64,000 nt of DNA. It comes from an uncultured Porphyromonadaceae bacterium (GTDB lineage: Bacteria > Bacteroidota > Bacteroidia > Bacteroidales > Barnesiellaceae). The notes below the pieces were generated by a model that saw only the letters and a list, made by a program, of their open reading frames with translations, was not told the origin of the DNA and did not search any database. Within the stretch, counting starts at the first letter, position 1, and each line of letters begins with the position of its first letter. The translations under genes were made by a program, and so were the position numbers. This document shows positions 9,615 through 19,148 of the stretch, in pieces. The stretch covers positions 124,001 to 188,000 of the forward strand of contig UPYI01000006.1 in NCBI GenBank assembly GCA_900538555.1, written 5' to 3'.

Positions 9615-10886
9615 ATGAAAAAGATTGCATTAACTTTCGCACTTCTTATATGCGTAACAAGTGCGTTTGGGCAACGTAAAGCTGTCAATCAGGCAAGCCG
9701 AGATGTTTTGGTTGAAAAACCCGACTTCAAAGCCTTGCGGAATACGATGAAAGAAGCACTCGTACATGAAGAATCCATGAACGACGCCAAAACCTGGTAT
9801 GTTGCCGGAGAAATAGAACGTACCTATTTCGAACAGCAAAACATGCTGAAACAAATCGGCAAAGAAGCAAAAGACAAAGACATGTACAATGCCTTGATAA
9901 AAAGCTACGAATATTACAATCGGGCTTTGGCATTAGATACATTGCCCAATGAAAAAGGCAAAGTAAAACCCAAATACACCAAAAAGATCGTAGCTGCCGT
10001 TAAAAAGAATATCGACGGATTCAGCAATGGCGGTCTGTATTTCTACAACAATCAGGAATACAAGAAAGCATATAAAATCTGGAAGATCTTCTGCGAAATA
10101 CCCAGCGTTCCCGTGTTCACGGAAAAAGGTAGAGAGGGACTTCCTGCTGACTCCGTTGTAGAGCAGGTTGAATTCTACGGAGCATTGGCAGCATTGCAAA
10201 CCGGCGACCACAAGCTGGCAATCAAAGCATTGAAAGCTGCTCGTAAAAACACGTATGAGAAGAACAATATCTATAAGTATTTGGTAAATGAATACGAAAT
10301 ACTGCAAGATACGGCTCAAATCATCAAGACTTTGAACGAAGCGGAAAAAGAATGCCAAGACATTCTGGTAGAAGAAAAGCAAGCCGACGGTTCTGTGATC
10401 ATGAAAAAAGAGAATATCTATACTCTGAAACTGATCAACATCTTCATCAACCGCGGGGAATATGACAAAGCCATCGCCAAATTGGACGAAGTATTGGCTT
10501 CCGATCCCGAAAACATCGATTACTTGAATGTAAAGGGCGGTCTGTACGAAAACCAGAAAAACGACGATCTGGCTATCGAATGTTATCAGAAAGCTGTCGA
10601 TCTCAATCCTGAAAATCCCTCTTCTTTGAGCAACTTGGGAAGAATGTATTTCAACCAAGCCATTGAAAAGAACGAAGAAATCAGTTCGGAAAAGAGCAAC
10701 AGCGTATATGAAAAAAGAAGAGCCGAAGAAGTTTTGCCCTTGTTCAAAAAGGCGTTGCCTTACTACGAAAAGGCTCATAAAATAAGCCCGGACGAACGCG
10801 AATATATGATTGCTTTGCGTGGTATATATTACAATCTGAATATGCCCAAAGAACAAAAAGCGGTTGAAACAGAAATGGGTTACTAA
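9615..10886 (+). CDS. Secreted tetratricopeptide-repeat protein
   Basis: The product is 423 residues with a clear signal peptide (MKKIALTFALLICVTSAFGQ, cleavage after about residue 19). The rest is helical. Residues about 270-335 contain recognisable TPR units (for example GEYDKAIAKLDEVLASDPEN and NDDLAIECYQKAVDLNPENP), and the N-terminal half probably holds more degenerate ones. It is likely periplasmic and acts as a protein-interaction scaffold; no enzymatic motif is visible. It lies 32 nt after gyrA and ends in a strong terminator, so it may be cotranscribed with gyrA. Similar TPR proteins downstream of gyrA occur in other Bacteroidales (from memory). Confidence 0.85.
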   Translation: MKKIALTFALLICVTSAFGQRKAVNQASRDVLVEKPDFKALRNTMKEALVHEESMNDAKTWYVAGEIERTYFEQQNMLKQIGKEAKDKDMYNALIKSYEYYNRALALDTLPNEKGKVKPKYTKKIVAAVKKNIDGFSNGGLYFYNNQEYKKAYKIWKIFCEIPSVPVFTEKGREGLPADSVVEQVEFYGALAALQTGDHKLAIKALKAARKNTYEKNNIYKYLVNEYEILQDTAQIIKTLNEAEKECQDILVEEKQADGSVIMKKENIYTLKLINIFINRGEYDKAIAKLDEVLASDPENIDYLNVKGGLYENQKNDDLAIECYQKAVDLNPENPSSLSNLGRMYFNQAIEKNEEISSEKSNSVYEKRRAEEVLPLFKKALPYYEKAHKISPDEREYMIALRGIYYNLNMPKEQKAVETEMGY

Positions 10887-10907
10887 TTCCTATAAATAAG
10901 AAAACCT

Positions 10908-10937
10908 AAAAAGGAGAGAAGTTTTTCTCTCCTTTTT
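10908..10937 (+). terminator. Terminator after the TPR gene
   Basis: AAAAAGGAGAGAA pairs with TTCTCTCC plus a run of seven T around a short GTTT loop. It is a textbook intrinsic terminator 21 nt past the stop. Confidence 0.9.
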
Positions 10938-11361
10938 TTATGCCTCTATATAGGTAGCTATTAATCGAACCAAGTATCTTTTTACCGACTATTTCTCCCA
11001 ACAACCAGATAGAGTAAATAATACCTCATACTAATATCTTCCGATTCTTTTATATCATCGTCGGTTGGCAAATTTATTTAATCGTGATAGTCAAATCCCC
11101 GATGCGCTATGCATTTGGAATCGGGGTACCGAATTATCTACAAAAATCCCGATAGGGAGATAATCTCTAATTATCTATTTAACATAATATAAATTATAAA
11201 ACAAATAAAGATAATGCAAGAGGATAAGAAATAGACGGATTTAAAGAGTTGAAAATATTGCATACAAGCAACTCCTTAAATCCATCGTTATTCTTCCGAT
11301 TGTATCAATCAACTATCAAGACCTTGATAATTGACATCGAGTGATAAATCTCGCAGTCTTT
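10938..11361. other. Gene-free stretch with three inverted repeats
   Basis: No credible coding frame on either strand. It holds three stem-loops: CCCCGAT (11097-11103) with ATCGGGG (11120-11126); ATTATCT (11133-11139) with AGATAAT (11158-11164) around a nested TCCC/GGGA; and 15-nt arms at 11237-11251 and 11269-11283 that match at 14 of 15 positions. No tRNA cloverleaf or T-run terminator was seen in it. Confidence 0.6.
11237..11283. repeat. Long imperfect inverted repeat
   Basis: GGATTTAAAGAGTTG and CAACTCCTTAAATCC are reverse complements except for one A-C mismatch, separated by 17 nt. It is not followed by a T-run on either strand, so it is not a standard terminator. Confidence 0.7.
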
Positions 11362-12039
11362 TTATTTCACGACTTCGTAACGCAACCAAAGTGTACCATT
11401 ATCAAATTTCTCCACACTGTTCAAGTGAAGTGCTGATGGTTGTCGGTCTTCATTTTCAATACCGTCGAAAAGAGCTGTCCGACCTTTTCTGCCGTCGATT
11501 CCCGGAGCCAATAACAAACTGATCTCATCAAGCAGTCCGGCTTCCAGAAAACCACCATTGATATGACCTCCGCCCAATACCGCCAACCGTTCTACACCGA
11601 ACTGTTCCCGCAATATTTCCATTGCATTCAGCAGATCAATCCGGTCCGAACCGATGCAGATCCATGATATACCTTGCGTCCGAAGTGTTTCCAGATACTC
11701 TTCCGAGGCTTGTTCACTAACTATACAGATCAATGACTGTCCGTCGATCTGTGCCGAATTCCATTTCAATCGGCCCAGCGTATCGACAGCAACCATATAT
11801 GCATCCGATTTGACAGCTATATGAACCGACGGTTTCCCGGAAGGGATATTTATCATCGGTACAAACGGCTCTTTCGCAGCACTATAATGTTCCAATGTCA
11901 CACGTCCTTCCAGAGACGACGGGCAATTCAGTTTTTCCAACGCGGTATAATATTCATCTCCGCTTATTTTATCGACCATCGAACAATCTATCCGACCGTC
12001 GATCGATGCCACCATATGGCAAATAATGTAAGGTTTCAT
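11362..12039 (-). CDS. RibD C-terminal / dihydrofolate-reductase-like protein
   Basis: This 225-residue protein has the fold shared by dihydrofolate reductase and the reductase domain of RibD. The start MKPYIICHMVASIDGRID is the typical first strand of this family (ASIDGRI/L), and VLGGGHINGGFLEAGLLDEI is the NADPH-binding GGG segment. It has no RibD deaminase domain, so it is probably a stand-alone pyrimidine reductase-like NADPH enzyme with an unknown substrate. It stands alone between an inverted-repeat-rich gap and a divergent methyltransferase gene. Confidence 0.85.
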   Translation of the reverse strand: MKPYIICHMVASIDGRIDCSMVDKISGDEYYTALEKLNCPSSLEGRVTLEHYSAAKEPFVPMINIPSGKPSVHIAVKSDAYMVAVDTLGRLKWNSAQIDGQSLICIVSEQASEEYLETLRTQGISWICIGSDRIDLLNAMEILREQFGVERLAVLGGGHINGGFLEAGLLDEISLLLAPGIDGRKGRTALFDGIENEDRQPSALHLNSVEKFDNGTLWLRYEVVK

Positions 12040-12219
12040 GTTATCCTGTTTTATTTAATACAAAAATAACTATCCAGTTCCGACTTGTTATTATACCAAA
12101 TACGGAATAAGCTACCTTTATTACCGGTTATCCCCTACTCTTCATTATTTTTTACTACGCACTTGCTAATCTCTCCAAAATTACCGAATATTGCATTCTC
12201 ATTTTTACAATATCGAGCT

Positions 12220-13437
12220 ATGACGGAATTTCCAAAAGAGTTTTACCAATTCATCGAGTTACATCAAAATGACGACACAAACGCTTTGCGTCTGAAAAAA
12301 AACAAAACATGTGACTTCGATCTGAATTTCGCCATACAACAAATAGAGTCCCGAAGAAAGGCAGCCAACAAAATACCCGAATGGCTCTCTTATCCGATAT
12401 TATTCCCGTCCAGTCTGTCGGCAGAACAATGCACATCGGAATTATCGGCGAAATACAAGCAATCGCTGATCGACGGCGAAACATTCTGCGATCTTACAGG
12501 AGGGCTCGGCATAGACATCTACTACCTCTCGCATAAAGCAAAACGAGCCGTCTACGTTGAACGGTTCGATGAATATTGCCAAATAGCCCGATACAACTTC
12601 AACCTATTATCCGCACCGCAAATCGAGGTCGTATGTTCCGATTGCCGGGAATATCTCTCGAATACGAGAGACCGATTCGATACCTTGTATATCGATCCGG
12701 CACGCCGCGGAAAATCCAATCAACGGCTATTCTCTCTAAAAGAGTGTGAACCGAACGTGCTGGAAATGTTACCCGGCATGCTCGACAAATCGAAACGGGT
12801 GTTGCTGAAAGCATCGCCAATGATCGACATTTCACAGTCCTTATCGGATTTCCCGTCTCATATCCAAATCGAAATACATATCATCTCCATAAAAAACGAG
12901 TGCAAAGAATTATTATTCGATTTACGTGCGGTTGCACATCCCCTGCCAGTGCAAATACATTGTATCAATATTTTGTCTGAAAACGAACGGCAATGTTACT
13001 CTTTCGCATGGGAGAATGAAAAAAACGCCAATTGTCCGATTGTCTCTTCTTTCCCGTTTTCAGGCTATCTGTTCGAACCGAACGCTTCTATACTGAAAGC
13101 CGGGGCTTTCAAATCTATTGCCCAATCGTTCGGAATAGACAAATTACAAATAAACAGTCATTTATATAATTGCGAACACAATATTTCAGCATTTCCCGGT
13201 CGGGCATTCGCTATCGACGAGATCATTGAATTTTCATCGAAAGAGATCAAAAGCTTTGCAACCCGATATCCGCAAGGGAATATATCGGTACGCAACTTCC
13301 CGCTCTCCGCGGAGGAATTACGAAAGAAGTTAAAAATAAAGGATGGCGGCAACATCTATATCTTTGCTACGACAGTCGCATCCGGGAAACGGATACTCTT
13401 GATAACCCACCGGGAAAAACGAACGATTAGTGCTTGA
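12220..13437 (+). CDS. Class I SAM-dependent methyltransferase with THUMP-like C-terminal domain
   Basis: From the ATG at 12220 the product is 405 residues. An in-frame TTG at 12085 would add 45 unlikely residues, and a -7-like TACCTTTA (12113-12120) lies inside that extension. Motif I is FCDLTGGLGIDIYYLS, followed by an acidic VYVERF, and motif IV is YIDPARRGKS, a DPAR variant of the NPPY/DPPY loop. The C-terminal 100 residues match the THUMP-like RNA-binding domain of this family. It probably methylates RNA, but the target is unknown. Its last 11 bases overlap the end of smpB on the other strand. Confidence 0.82.
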   Translation: MTEFPKEFYQFIELHQNDDTNALRLKKNKTCDFDLNFAIQQIESRRKAANKIPEWLSYPILFPSSLSAEQCTSELSAKYKQSLIDGETFCDLTGGLGIDIYYLSHKAKRAVYVERFDEYCQIARYNFNLLSAPQIEVVCSDCREYLSNTRDRFDTLYIDPARRGKSNQRLFSLKECEPNVLEMLPGMLDKSKRVLLKASPMIDISQSLSDFPSHIQIEIHIISIKNECKELLFDLRAVAHPLPVQIHCINILSENERQCYSFAWENEKNANCPIVSSFPFSGYLFEPNASILKAGAFKSIAQSFGIDKLQINSHLYNCEHNISAFPGRAFAIDEIIEFSSKEIKSFATRYPQGNISVRNFPLSAEELRKKLKIKDGGNIYIFATTVASGKRILLITHREKRTISA

Positions 13438-13879
13438 ACATCCGATCCATCTGGCGCTTATCCTCCCGCTCCTTGATCGACTCGCGTTTATCGTATATCT
13501 TCTTTCCTTTCGCTATGGCAATAACCACCTTAGCCAGTCCTTTTTCATTGAGGAACACCCGGGTAGGAACAATCGTAAACCCGCTTTCCTTAATGCTTTT
13601 GGCTATTTTTTGCAGTTCTTTCTTTGTCAAAAGCAATTTCCGGTCTCTGCGTGCGGCATGATTGTTATACGACCCGTAGAAATACTCTGCAATGTACATA
13701 TTCTTCACCCACAGTTCACCGTTATTCATATAACAGAACGTATCGCTCAATCCGGCTTTTCCCAGACGAATCGATTTGATTTCGGTTCCGGTCAATACAA
13801 TACCCGCATTAAATGTTTCCAGCAGTTCGTAATCGAACGATGCTCTCTTATTTTTTATATTTACTTGCGACGGTTTCAT
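13427..13879 (-). CDS. smpB: SsrA-binding protein SmpB
   Basis: SmpB binds tmRNA and delivers it to stalled ribosomes for trans-translation. The product is 150 residues from the ATG at 13879; the open frame continues upstream, but those residues lie inside the Yip1 gene. Visible family features are the OB-fold start NKRASFDYELLETFNAGIVLTGTEIKS (shown in part), NMYIAEY, and the basic C-terminal tail KGKKIYDKRESIKERED. It begins 1 nt after the stop codon of the Yip1-family gene, so the two are translationally coupled. The 3' end overlaps the converging methyltransferase gene by 11 bp. Confidence 0.95.
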   Translation of the reverse strand: MKPSQVNIKNKRASFDYELLETFNAGIVLTGTEIKSIRLGKAGLSDTFCYMNNGELWVKNMYIAEYFYGSYNNHAARRDRKLLLTKKELQKIAKSIKESGFTIVPTRVFLNEKGLAKVVIAIAKGKKIYDKRESIKEREDKRQMDRMFKH

Positions 13880-13880
13880 C

Positions 13881-14429
13881 TTATATCGTTTTAGGCATGA
13901 AAGAAGTAAGTATGTATTGCAGTAAATAAGGCGATACAAATATGGCAGACATGAAAATCGTATATCGGACTCTGTTCGGTTGAGATACAGCCATATACTT
14001 GTTGCTCTTCCAAATCAGATAGATCACATACAAAGGAGCGAAAGCTAAAAACGACAAGGCACTCGGCAATAAATTCGTGACGATTTCTATAAACATCAGT
14101 ACAGACAACAGATAACCGACTATTTTCTGAACGTCTTCCTCGTCGAAAAAAATCTCCATTCGTTTCAGGACTTCTTTCATAAGAAAAAGACACAAATAGA
14201 ATCCGACAAAATATTTCACGATCAATATCGTAGCTTTCCGTACGGCAAAAGCCACACTATAATCGGGATGGAAAAAGCCGAGAAATGCCGATAATGCCGT
14301 TAGTCCCATCAATGGGAATAAGAAACGGTTCAAAAAATCTTCGCGTTGAAAGGTCTCCCGTTCTATATTTTGCCAACCTTTCTCCGGAGAGACAATCAAG
14401 GTCAATATGTTTTTTAAGAATGCTCGCAT
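13881..14429 (-). CDS. Yip1-family integral membrane protein
   Basis: From the ATG at 14429 the product is 182 residues; the frame stays open for 100 codons upstream, but a perfect -7 box (14451-14458) sits there, so those codons are not used. There are about five hydrophobic segments (for example FLFPLMGLTALSAFLGFF and VGYLLSVLMFIEIVTNLL). The N-terminal motif IVSPEKGWQNIE is typical of bacterial Yip1/DUF1282 proteins. The function of these inner-membrane proteins is not known. It is cotranscribed with smpB. Confidence 0.8.
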   Translation of the reverse strand: MRAFLKNILTLIVSPEKGWQNIERETFQREDFLNRFLFPLMGLTALSAFLGFFHPDYSVAFAVRKATILIVKYFVGFYLCLFLMKEVLKRMEIFFDEEDVQKIVGYLLSVLMFIEIVTNLLPSALSFLAFAPLYVIYLIWKSNKYMAVSQPNRVRYTIFMSAIFVSPYLLQYILTSFMPKTI

Positions 14430-14450
14430 ACAAAAATGGATATGGAGATA

Positions 14451-14458
14451 CAAAGATA
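14451..14458 (-). promoter_or_regulatory. -7 promoter box for the Yip1-smpB operon
   Basis: Read on the minus strand this is TATCTTTG, with a TTG about 21 nt further upstream. It lies 22 nt before the ATG at 14429 and sets that start. Confidence 0.7.
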
Positions 14459-14511
14459 ATGCAAATTGTCTTACATTTGCAAGAAGTCCGGTCATATCCT
14501 GACTCAACTGA

Positions 14512-15756
14512 ATGAACTGGGAACTATTCATTGCCAAACGCATCCATTTCGGACAGGGACAAAACAAAAACGTTTCGCCCCCAGCCATCCGCATTGCAAT
14601 AGCCGGTGTGGCTTTGGGACTGGCAGTCATGATACTGTCGGTTGCTATTGTTATCGGGTTCAAGCAGGAAATTCGGGAAAAAGTGATCGGTTTCGGATCG
14701 CATATCCAGATTACGGCATTCGACAGCAATACGACCTACGAAACCCCGCCGATACAATATAACGATTCGATTCGGCTACGTATCGCCCGATTCCCAAAGA
14801 TCCGCAGGATCGCCCCGTTCATTACCAAACCTGCGGTGATTAAAACCGACAATGATTTTATGGGGGTCGTATTGAAAGGAACGACCCCTGATTTCGACTG
14901 GTCTTTCTTCGACCGTTACCTGACAGCCGGACAATTGACCGCGTTTAACGATTCCGTCGCGTCCAATCAAATATTGATTTCGAAAACGATTGCCGACAAG
15001 ATGCGGCTCCAAACGGGCGATGCAGTATTCGCCTACTTCATCAAAGACAAAGTACGTGCACGTAAATTCACGGTAAGCGGGATTTACCACACCGGATTTT
15101 CGGAATACGACCAAATGTTCATTCTCGGTGATGCCCGCCAGTTGCAACGGCTGAATAACTGGAATCCTGACCAATACAGCGGAATTGAGATCCTGCTCCA
15201 CGATTTCGATGCGTTGGAACAGACCACGTTCGATCTGTATGCCGATTTGCTCGACTATTCCGACGAGTACGGAACATACTATTATCCCCAATCGATCCGT
15301 CAGATCAGCCCTACGTTTTTCGGCTGGCTGGATCTGCTGGACTTCAATGTCTGGATCATACTGATATTAATGTCGGCTGTTGCCGGATTTACCATGATTT
15401 CCGGGTTGCTGATCATCATTCTGGAACGGGTGCGCATGATAGGTATACTCAAAGCAGAAGGCGCAAACAACCAGTCGATCCGGAAAATATTTTTATACGT
15501 ATCCGCCTTTCTGGTCGGGAAAGGACTATTGTGGGGCAACCTGGTAGGCATACTTCTCTGCCTTATCCAAAAATATTTCAAAGTGATCACTTTGGATCCG
15601 GGCACTTACTACGTCTCTTATGTACCTATCGAACTGAACATCTTCCACATCATACTGCTGAATGTGGGATGTTTGTCCGTATCATTGCTGATGTTGGTCG
15701 GACCCTCCTACCTCGTATCGCTGATACGACCTGCCAAGTCCATTAAGTTCGAATAG
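14512..15756 (+). CDS. LolC/LolE-type ABC transporter permease
   Basis: The 414-residue protein has the FtsX/MacB architecture. One transmembrane segment is near residues 25-50 (AIRIAIAGVALGLAVMILSV), a large periplasmic domain spans about 50-270, and three more segments follow, ending in PSYLVSLIRPAKSIKFE. LolC/E permeases extract lipoproteins from the inner membrane with the ATPase LolD; no LolD gene is adjacent. Bacteroidetes usually have a single LolC/E-like permease, so a lipoprotein-release role is likely but not shown here. It is divergent from Yip1-smpB and converges on nhaA. Confidence 0.82.
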   Translation: MNWELFIAKRIHFGQGQNKNVSPPAIRIAIAGVALGLAVMILSVAIVIGFKQEIREKVIGFGSHIQITAFDSNTTYETPPIQYNDSIRLRIARFPKIRRIAPFITKPAVIKTDNDFMGVVLKGTTPDFDWSFFDRYLTAGQLTAFNDSVASNQILISKTIADKMRLQTGDAVFAYFIKDKVRARKFTVSGIYHTGFSEYDQMFILGDARQLQRLNNWNPDQYSGIEILLHDFDALEQTTFDLYADLLDYSDEYGTYYYPQSIRQISPTFFGWLDLLDFNVWIILILMSAVAGFTMISGLLIIILERVRMIGILKAEGANNQSIRKIFLYVSAFLVGKGLLWGNLVGILLCLIQKYFKVITLDPGTYYVSYVPIELNIFHIILLNVGCLSVSLLMLVGPSYLVSLIRPAKSIKFE

Positions 15757-15767
15757 CGGAACCGTGT

Positions 15768-17117
15768 TTATTGTTTTTTAGGCAAGACTTTATGTAAAGT
15801 CAGATAGCCTAATGTACCGGCGATCAACGAACCGACAACGATACCGAGCTTGGCATTTGCCAACAGACTCACTGCCGCATCGCTTCCTCCGGAGAACGAT
15901 AGGTTGGCAATAAACAAAGAGACCGTAAATCCTATTCCGCCCAGCAGAGACACTCCCATCAATGCTTTCCAATTCGTATTTGCGGGCATGGGAGTAATTC
16001 CGGTTTTAATGGCAAGCCAAGAGAATAGGAATATGCCGGAGAATTTACCGACAACCAACCCGACTATAATAGCCAGACTTACCCCCTCGAAAACAGCCGT
16101 AATATCCACTCCCGAAAAAGCAATGCCGGCATTGGCAAATGCAAAAAGAGGAATAATCAGATAATTGACAACCGGATGCAATGTATCTTCCAAATCCTGC
16201 AACGGGCTGATTACCTTATCGGATGCCGACTCGATACTTTTCAACCAGTTCATTTGCATTTTACTCAACATCGGGCGGTCGTTGCAATCTTGAAACTCTT
16301 CCGCCGAAAAATGCGATATATCGTTTCGGATATTTGCGATAAAGTGCGATGTCGCCAGCACCGGTTTCGCCGGCACACAAAGCGCCGTAAGCACTCCGGC
16401 AATGGTCGGATGTATCCCGGAATTCAAAAATAAGAACCAGACAATACCACCCAAAGCGAAATAAAAGATTTTGCTGTTGATACGGAACTTACCACCCAGG
16501 AACAAGACCAGCAATACCCCCGCAGCATACGCCAAATACGACAATTCGATATGCCCTGAATAGAAAATAGCTATTGCCAGAATTCCGCCAATATCATCGA
16601 CCACAGCCAATGTAGTCAAAAAGATTTTCAAGCCCACCGGAACCCGGCTGCCCAACATTGCCAATACCCCCAATGAAAAAGCGATGTCCGTAGCCATAGG
16701 AATCGCCGCTCCGTTTATAAAATCACTACCTCGCCCGATCCAGATAAAAAGGAGTACAGGCACAGCCATGCCGCCGACAGCCGCTACAATCGGCAACAGC
16801 GCCTGTTTGAACGACGACAGTTCGCCGACCAACACTTCCCGTTTGATTTCCAATCCAATCGTAAAGAAGAAGATCGCCATTAAGGCATCGTTGATGAACT
16901 GCAACACTGTCATCGGCTCGCCGGCATGACTGAAAAAGTTGAAAGAACCGATCTGCAAGGCTACCGGTTGATTCCAAAACGAAAAATAATAGATTCCGAT
17001 CGGCGTGTTGGCAATGATAAAAGCAATAACCGTTGCCGCTATCAATACCGTACTGCCGCTGACATAATTGTGTATAGACTTTTTAGTCGTATAAAGAGCG
17101 TCGTGCTGTTGTTCCAT
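15768..17117 (-). CDS. nhaA: Na+/H+ antiporter NhaA
   Basis: NhaA exports Na+ in exchange for protons across the inner membrane. I use the ATG at 17117 (449 residues); an in-frame TTG two codons upstream is less likely. About twelve membrane segments are visible. LAVVDDIGGILAIAIFY has the paired aspartates that bind Na+ (Asp163/Asp164 in E. coli), and ATDIAFSLGVLAMLG matches TM4. A hydrophilic insertion of about 50 residues (FSAEEFQDCNDRPMLSKM region) between the two halves is longer than in E. coli but common in Bacteroidetes. The gene stands alone. Confidence 0.95.
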   Translation of the reverse strand: MEQQHDALYTTKKSIHNYVSGSTVLIAATVIAFIIANTPIGIYYFSFWNQPVALQIGSFNFFSHAGEPMTVLQFINDALMAIFFFTIGLEIKREVLVGELSSFKQALLPIVAAVGGMAVPVLLFIWIGRGSDFINGAAIPMATDIAFSLGVLAMLGSRVPVGLKIFLTTLAVVDDIGGILAIAIFYSGHIELSYLAYAAGVLLVLFLGGKFRINSKIFYFALGGIVWFLFLNSGIHPTIAGVLTALCVPAKPVLATSHFIANIRNDISHFSAEEFQDCNDRPMLSKMQMNWLKSIESASDKVISPLQDLEDTLHPVVNYLIIPLFAFANAGIAFSGVDITAVFEGVSLAIIVGLVVGKFSGIFLFSWLAIKTGITPMPANTNWKALMGVSLLGGIGFTVSLFIANLSFSGGSDAAVSLLANAKLGIVVGSLIAGTLGYLTLHKVLPKKQ

Positions 17118-17140
17118 AACCAATCATTTCCTTATTAAAC

Positions 17141-17192
17141 AAAAAAAGTCATTTCAAGTTTAAATCGTATTTTCTTTGAAATGACTTTTTTT
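17141..17192 (-). terminator. Terminator after lepA
   Basis: A 17-nt left arm of A-run plus GTCATTTCAA pairs perfectly with TTGAAATGAC plus a T-run, around an 18-nt loop. It lies 14 nt past the lepA stop on the minus strand. Confidence 0.8.
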
Positions 17193-17205
17193 CTGATTTT
17201 CCCGA

Positions 17206-18993
17206 TCAATCCAGTTTCAGAACCGCAAGGAATGCTTTCTGCGGCACTTCCACCGATCCGATCTGTTTCATTCGTTTTTTTCCTTTCTTCTGTTTCTCCA
17301 ACAATTTCCGTTTACGGCTGATGTCACCGCCATAACATTTGGCTGTCACATCTTTTCTTACCGCCTTGATCGTTTCGCGGGCAATGATCTTTGCTCCGAT
17401 CGCCGCCTGTATAGCGATATCGAACTGCTGACGCGGAATCAGCTCTTTCAGCTTTTCACACATACGCCTGCCGAAGGTTACGGCATTATCTACATGAGTC
17501 AGCGTAGACAGCGCATCCACCGACTCTCCGTTCAGAAGAATATCCAGTTTCACCAACTTCGACTCGCGGAAATCGTGAATATGATAATCGAACGAAGCAT
17601 AGCCTTTCGATATACTCTTCAACTTGTCATAGAAATCGATCACGATTTCGCCCAACGGCATATCGTAGATCAGTTCCACCCGATTGCCCGAGATATATTC
17701 CTGTTTAACCAGTTCTCCCCGCTTGCCCAGACACAGAGTCATGATCGGCCCGATATAATCGGTCGTCGTAATGACCGATGCCCGAATATACGGTTCCTCT
17801 ATATGATCGATCAACGTTATATCGGGTAATCCCGACGGATTGTGAACTTCCGACATATTCCCCTTTTTATCGAACACTTTATACGAAACGTTCGGTACAG
17901 TGGTGATTACATCCATATCGAACTCCCGGTCCAAACGTTCCTGCACAATCTCCATGTGGAGAAGTCCCAAGAAACCGCACCGGAAGCCGAATCCTAATGC
18001 TGCCGACGATTCCGGTTGGAATGTCAGAGAGGCATCGTTTAACTGTAATTTTTCGAGCGAGGCACGCAAATTTTCAAAATCTTCCGTTTCGATCGGATAC
18101 ACACCGGCAAACACCATCGGCTTCACCTCCTCAAATCCGTCTACGGCCTCCTTACAAGGTCTGCTCACATGCGTGATCGTATCCCCCACTTTCACCTCGC
18201 GCGAAGTCTTGATACCGGAAATGATATATCCTACATCACCGGCTTTCAATTCCGAACGTGGAGCCAAATCCAATTTCAATACCCCTATTTCGTCGGCGTC
18301 ATATTCTTTGCCTGTTGCCACGAATTTTACATGATCGCCGGGACGGATCGTTCCGTTGCAGATCTTGAAATAGGCAATAATTCCCCGGAACGAATTGAAC
18401 ACAGAGTCGAAAATCAGACATTGCAACGGAGCGTCGGGATCGCCTACCGGCGGTTTAATCCGTTCGATAATGGCAGCCAGAATCTCTTCGATACCGATTC
18501 CCGTTTTACCGCTTGCCCGTATTATGCTTTCCCGTTTGCATCCCAGCAATTCGATAATCTGATCTTCCACTTCATCGGGCATCGCACTTTCCAGATCCAC
18601 CTTATTGACAACCGGAATGATTTCCAGATCATTCTCGATCGCCATATACAAATTCGAAATCGTTTGAGCCTGTATTCCCTGTGTCGCATCTACAATCAGC
18701 AATGCACCTTCACAAGCTGCAATCGAGCGGGAAACCTCATACGAAAAATCCACATGCCCCGGAGTATCTATCAGGTTCAACCGATACACTTCGCCTTGAT
18801 AGGTGTATTCCATCTGTATGGCATGACTTTTAATGGTGATGCCTCTCTCCCGTTCAAGGTCCATATCATCAAGCACTTGCGCTTGAAGATCTTTCCCTCC
18901 GACTGTTTTGGTAAATTCCAACAGCCGGTCTGCCAACGTACTCTTTCCGTGGTCGATATGGGCAATAATACAAAAGTTGCGTATATTTTTCAT
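17206..18993 (-). CDS. lepA: Elongation factor 4 (LepA)
   Basis: LepA is a ribosome-binding translational GTPase. From the ATG at 18993 it is 595 residues. G1 is AHIDHGKST, G3 is DTPGHVDF, and G4 is NKVD. The LepA-specific C-terminal domain ends with KAFLAVLKLD and contains ISRKRKLLEKQKKGKKRMK. An in-frame TTG one codon upstream is rejected. The -7 box at 19031-19038 lies about 38 nt upstream. Confidence 0.97.
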   Translation of the reverse strand: MKNIRNFCIIAHIDHGKSTLADRLLEFTKTVGGKDLQAQVLDDMDLERERGITIKSHAIQMEYTYQGEVYRLNLIDTPGHVDFSYEVSRSIAACEGALLIVDATQGIQAQTISNLYMAIENDLEIIPVVNKVDLESAMPDEVEDQIIELLGCKRESIIRASGKTGIGIEEILAAIIERIKPPVGDPDAPLQCLIFDSVFNSFRGIIAYFKICNGTIRPGDHVKFVATGKEYDADEIGVLKLDLAPRSELKAGDVGYIISGIKTSREVKVGDTITHVSRPCKEAVDGFEEVKPMVFAGVYPIETEDFENLRASLEKLQLNDASLTFQPESSAALGFGFRCGFLGLLHMEIVQERLDREFDMDVITTVPNVSYKVFDKKGNMSEVHNPSGLPDITLIDHIEEPYIRASVITTTDYIGPIMTLCLGKRGELVKQEYISGNRVELIYDMPLGEIVIDFYDKLKSISKGYASFDYHIHDFRESKLVKLDILLNGESVDALSTLTHVDNAVTFGRRMCEKLKELIPRQQFDIAIQAAIGAKIIARETIKAVRKDVTAKCYGGDISRKRKLLEKQKKGKKRMKQIGSVEVPQKAFLAVLKLD

Positions 18994-19030
18994 CAATGCT
19001 TACTATCTGCAATTTATCATAAATCTCGTA

Positions 19031-19038
19031 CAAAGATA
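19031..19038 (-). promoter_or_regulatory. -7 promoter box for lepA
   Basis: Minus-strand TATCTTTG, a perfect TAnnTTTG, 38 nt upstream of the lepA ATG. Confidence 0.65.
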
Positions 19039-19090
19039 TTATATAATTTAATATTACACAATAGCCCTTTTTACGACAATACGGAAAAGA

Positions 19091-19125
19091 AAGCGCTGCC
19101 ACCGGGCAATCCGGCAGCAGCGCTT
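19091..19125 (-). terminator. Terminator after the rubrerythrin gene
   Basis: AAGCGCTGCC and GGCAGCAGCGCTT form a GC-rich hairpin with a short bulge, 24 nt past the stop codon of the rubrerythrin gene. Confidence 0.65.
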
Positions 19126-19148
19126 CTATTCGGTTGTTCGTGCAACTA

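Noticed and set aside
9933..10856. 307-codon minus-strand frame opposite the TPR gene
   Set aside because: Mirror frame of a clear secreted TPR protein; Phe/Tyr-rich translation with no motif.
12085..12219. 45-codon extension of the THUMP-like methyltransferase
   Set aside because: It starts with TTG, has no family similarity and contains a promoter-like TACCTTTA.
14430..14729. 100-codon N-terminal extension of the Yip1-family gene
   Set aside because: It overlaps the divergent LolC/E gene and contains the perfect -7 box at 14451-14458; the family start fits the ATG at 14429.
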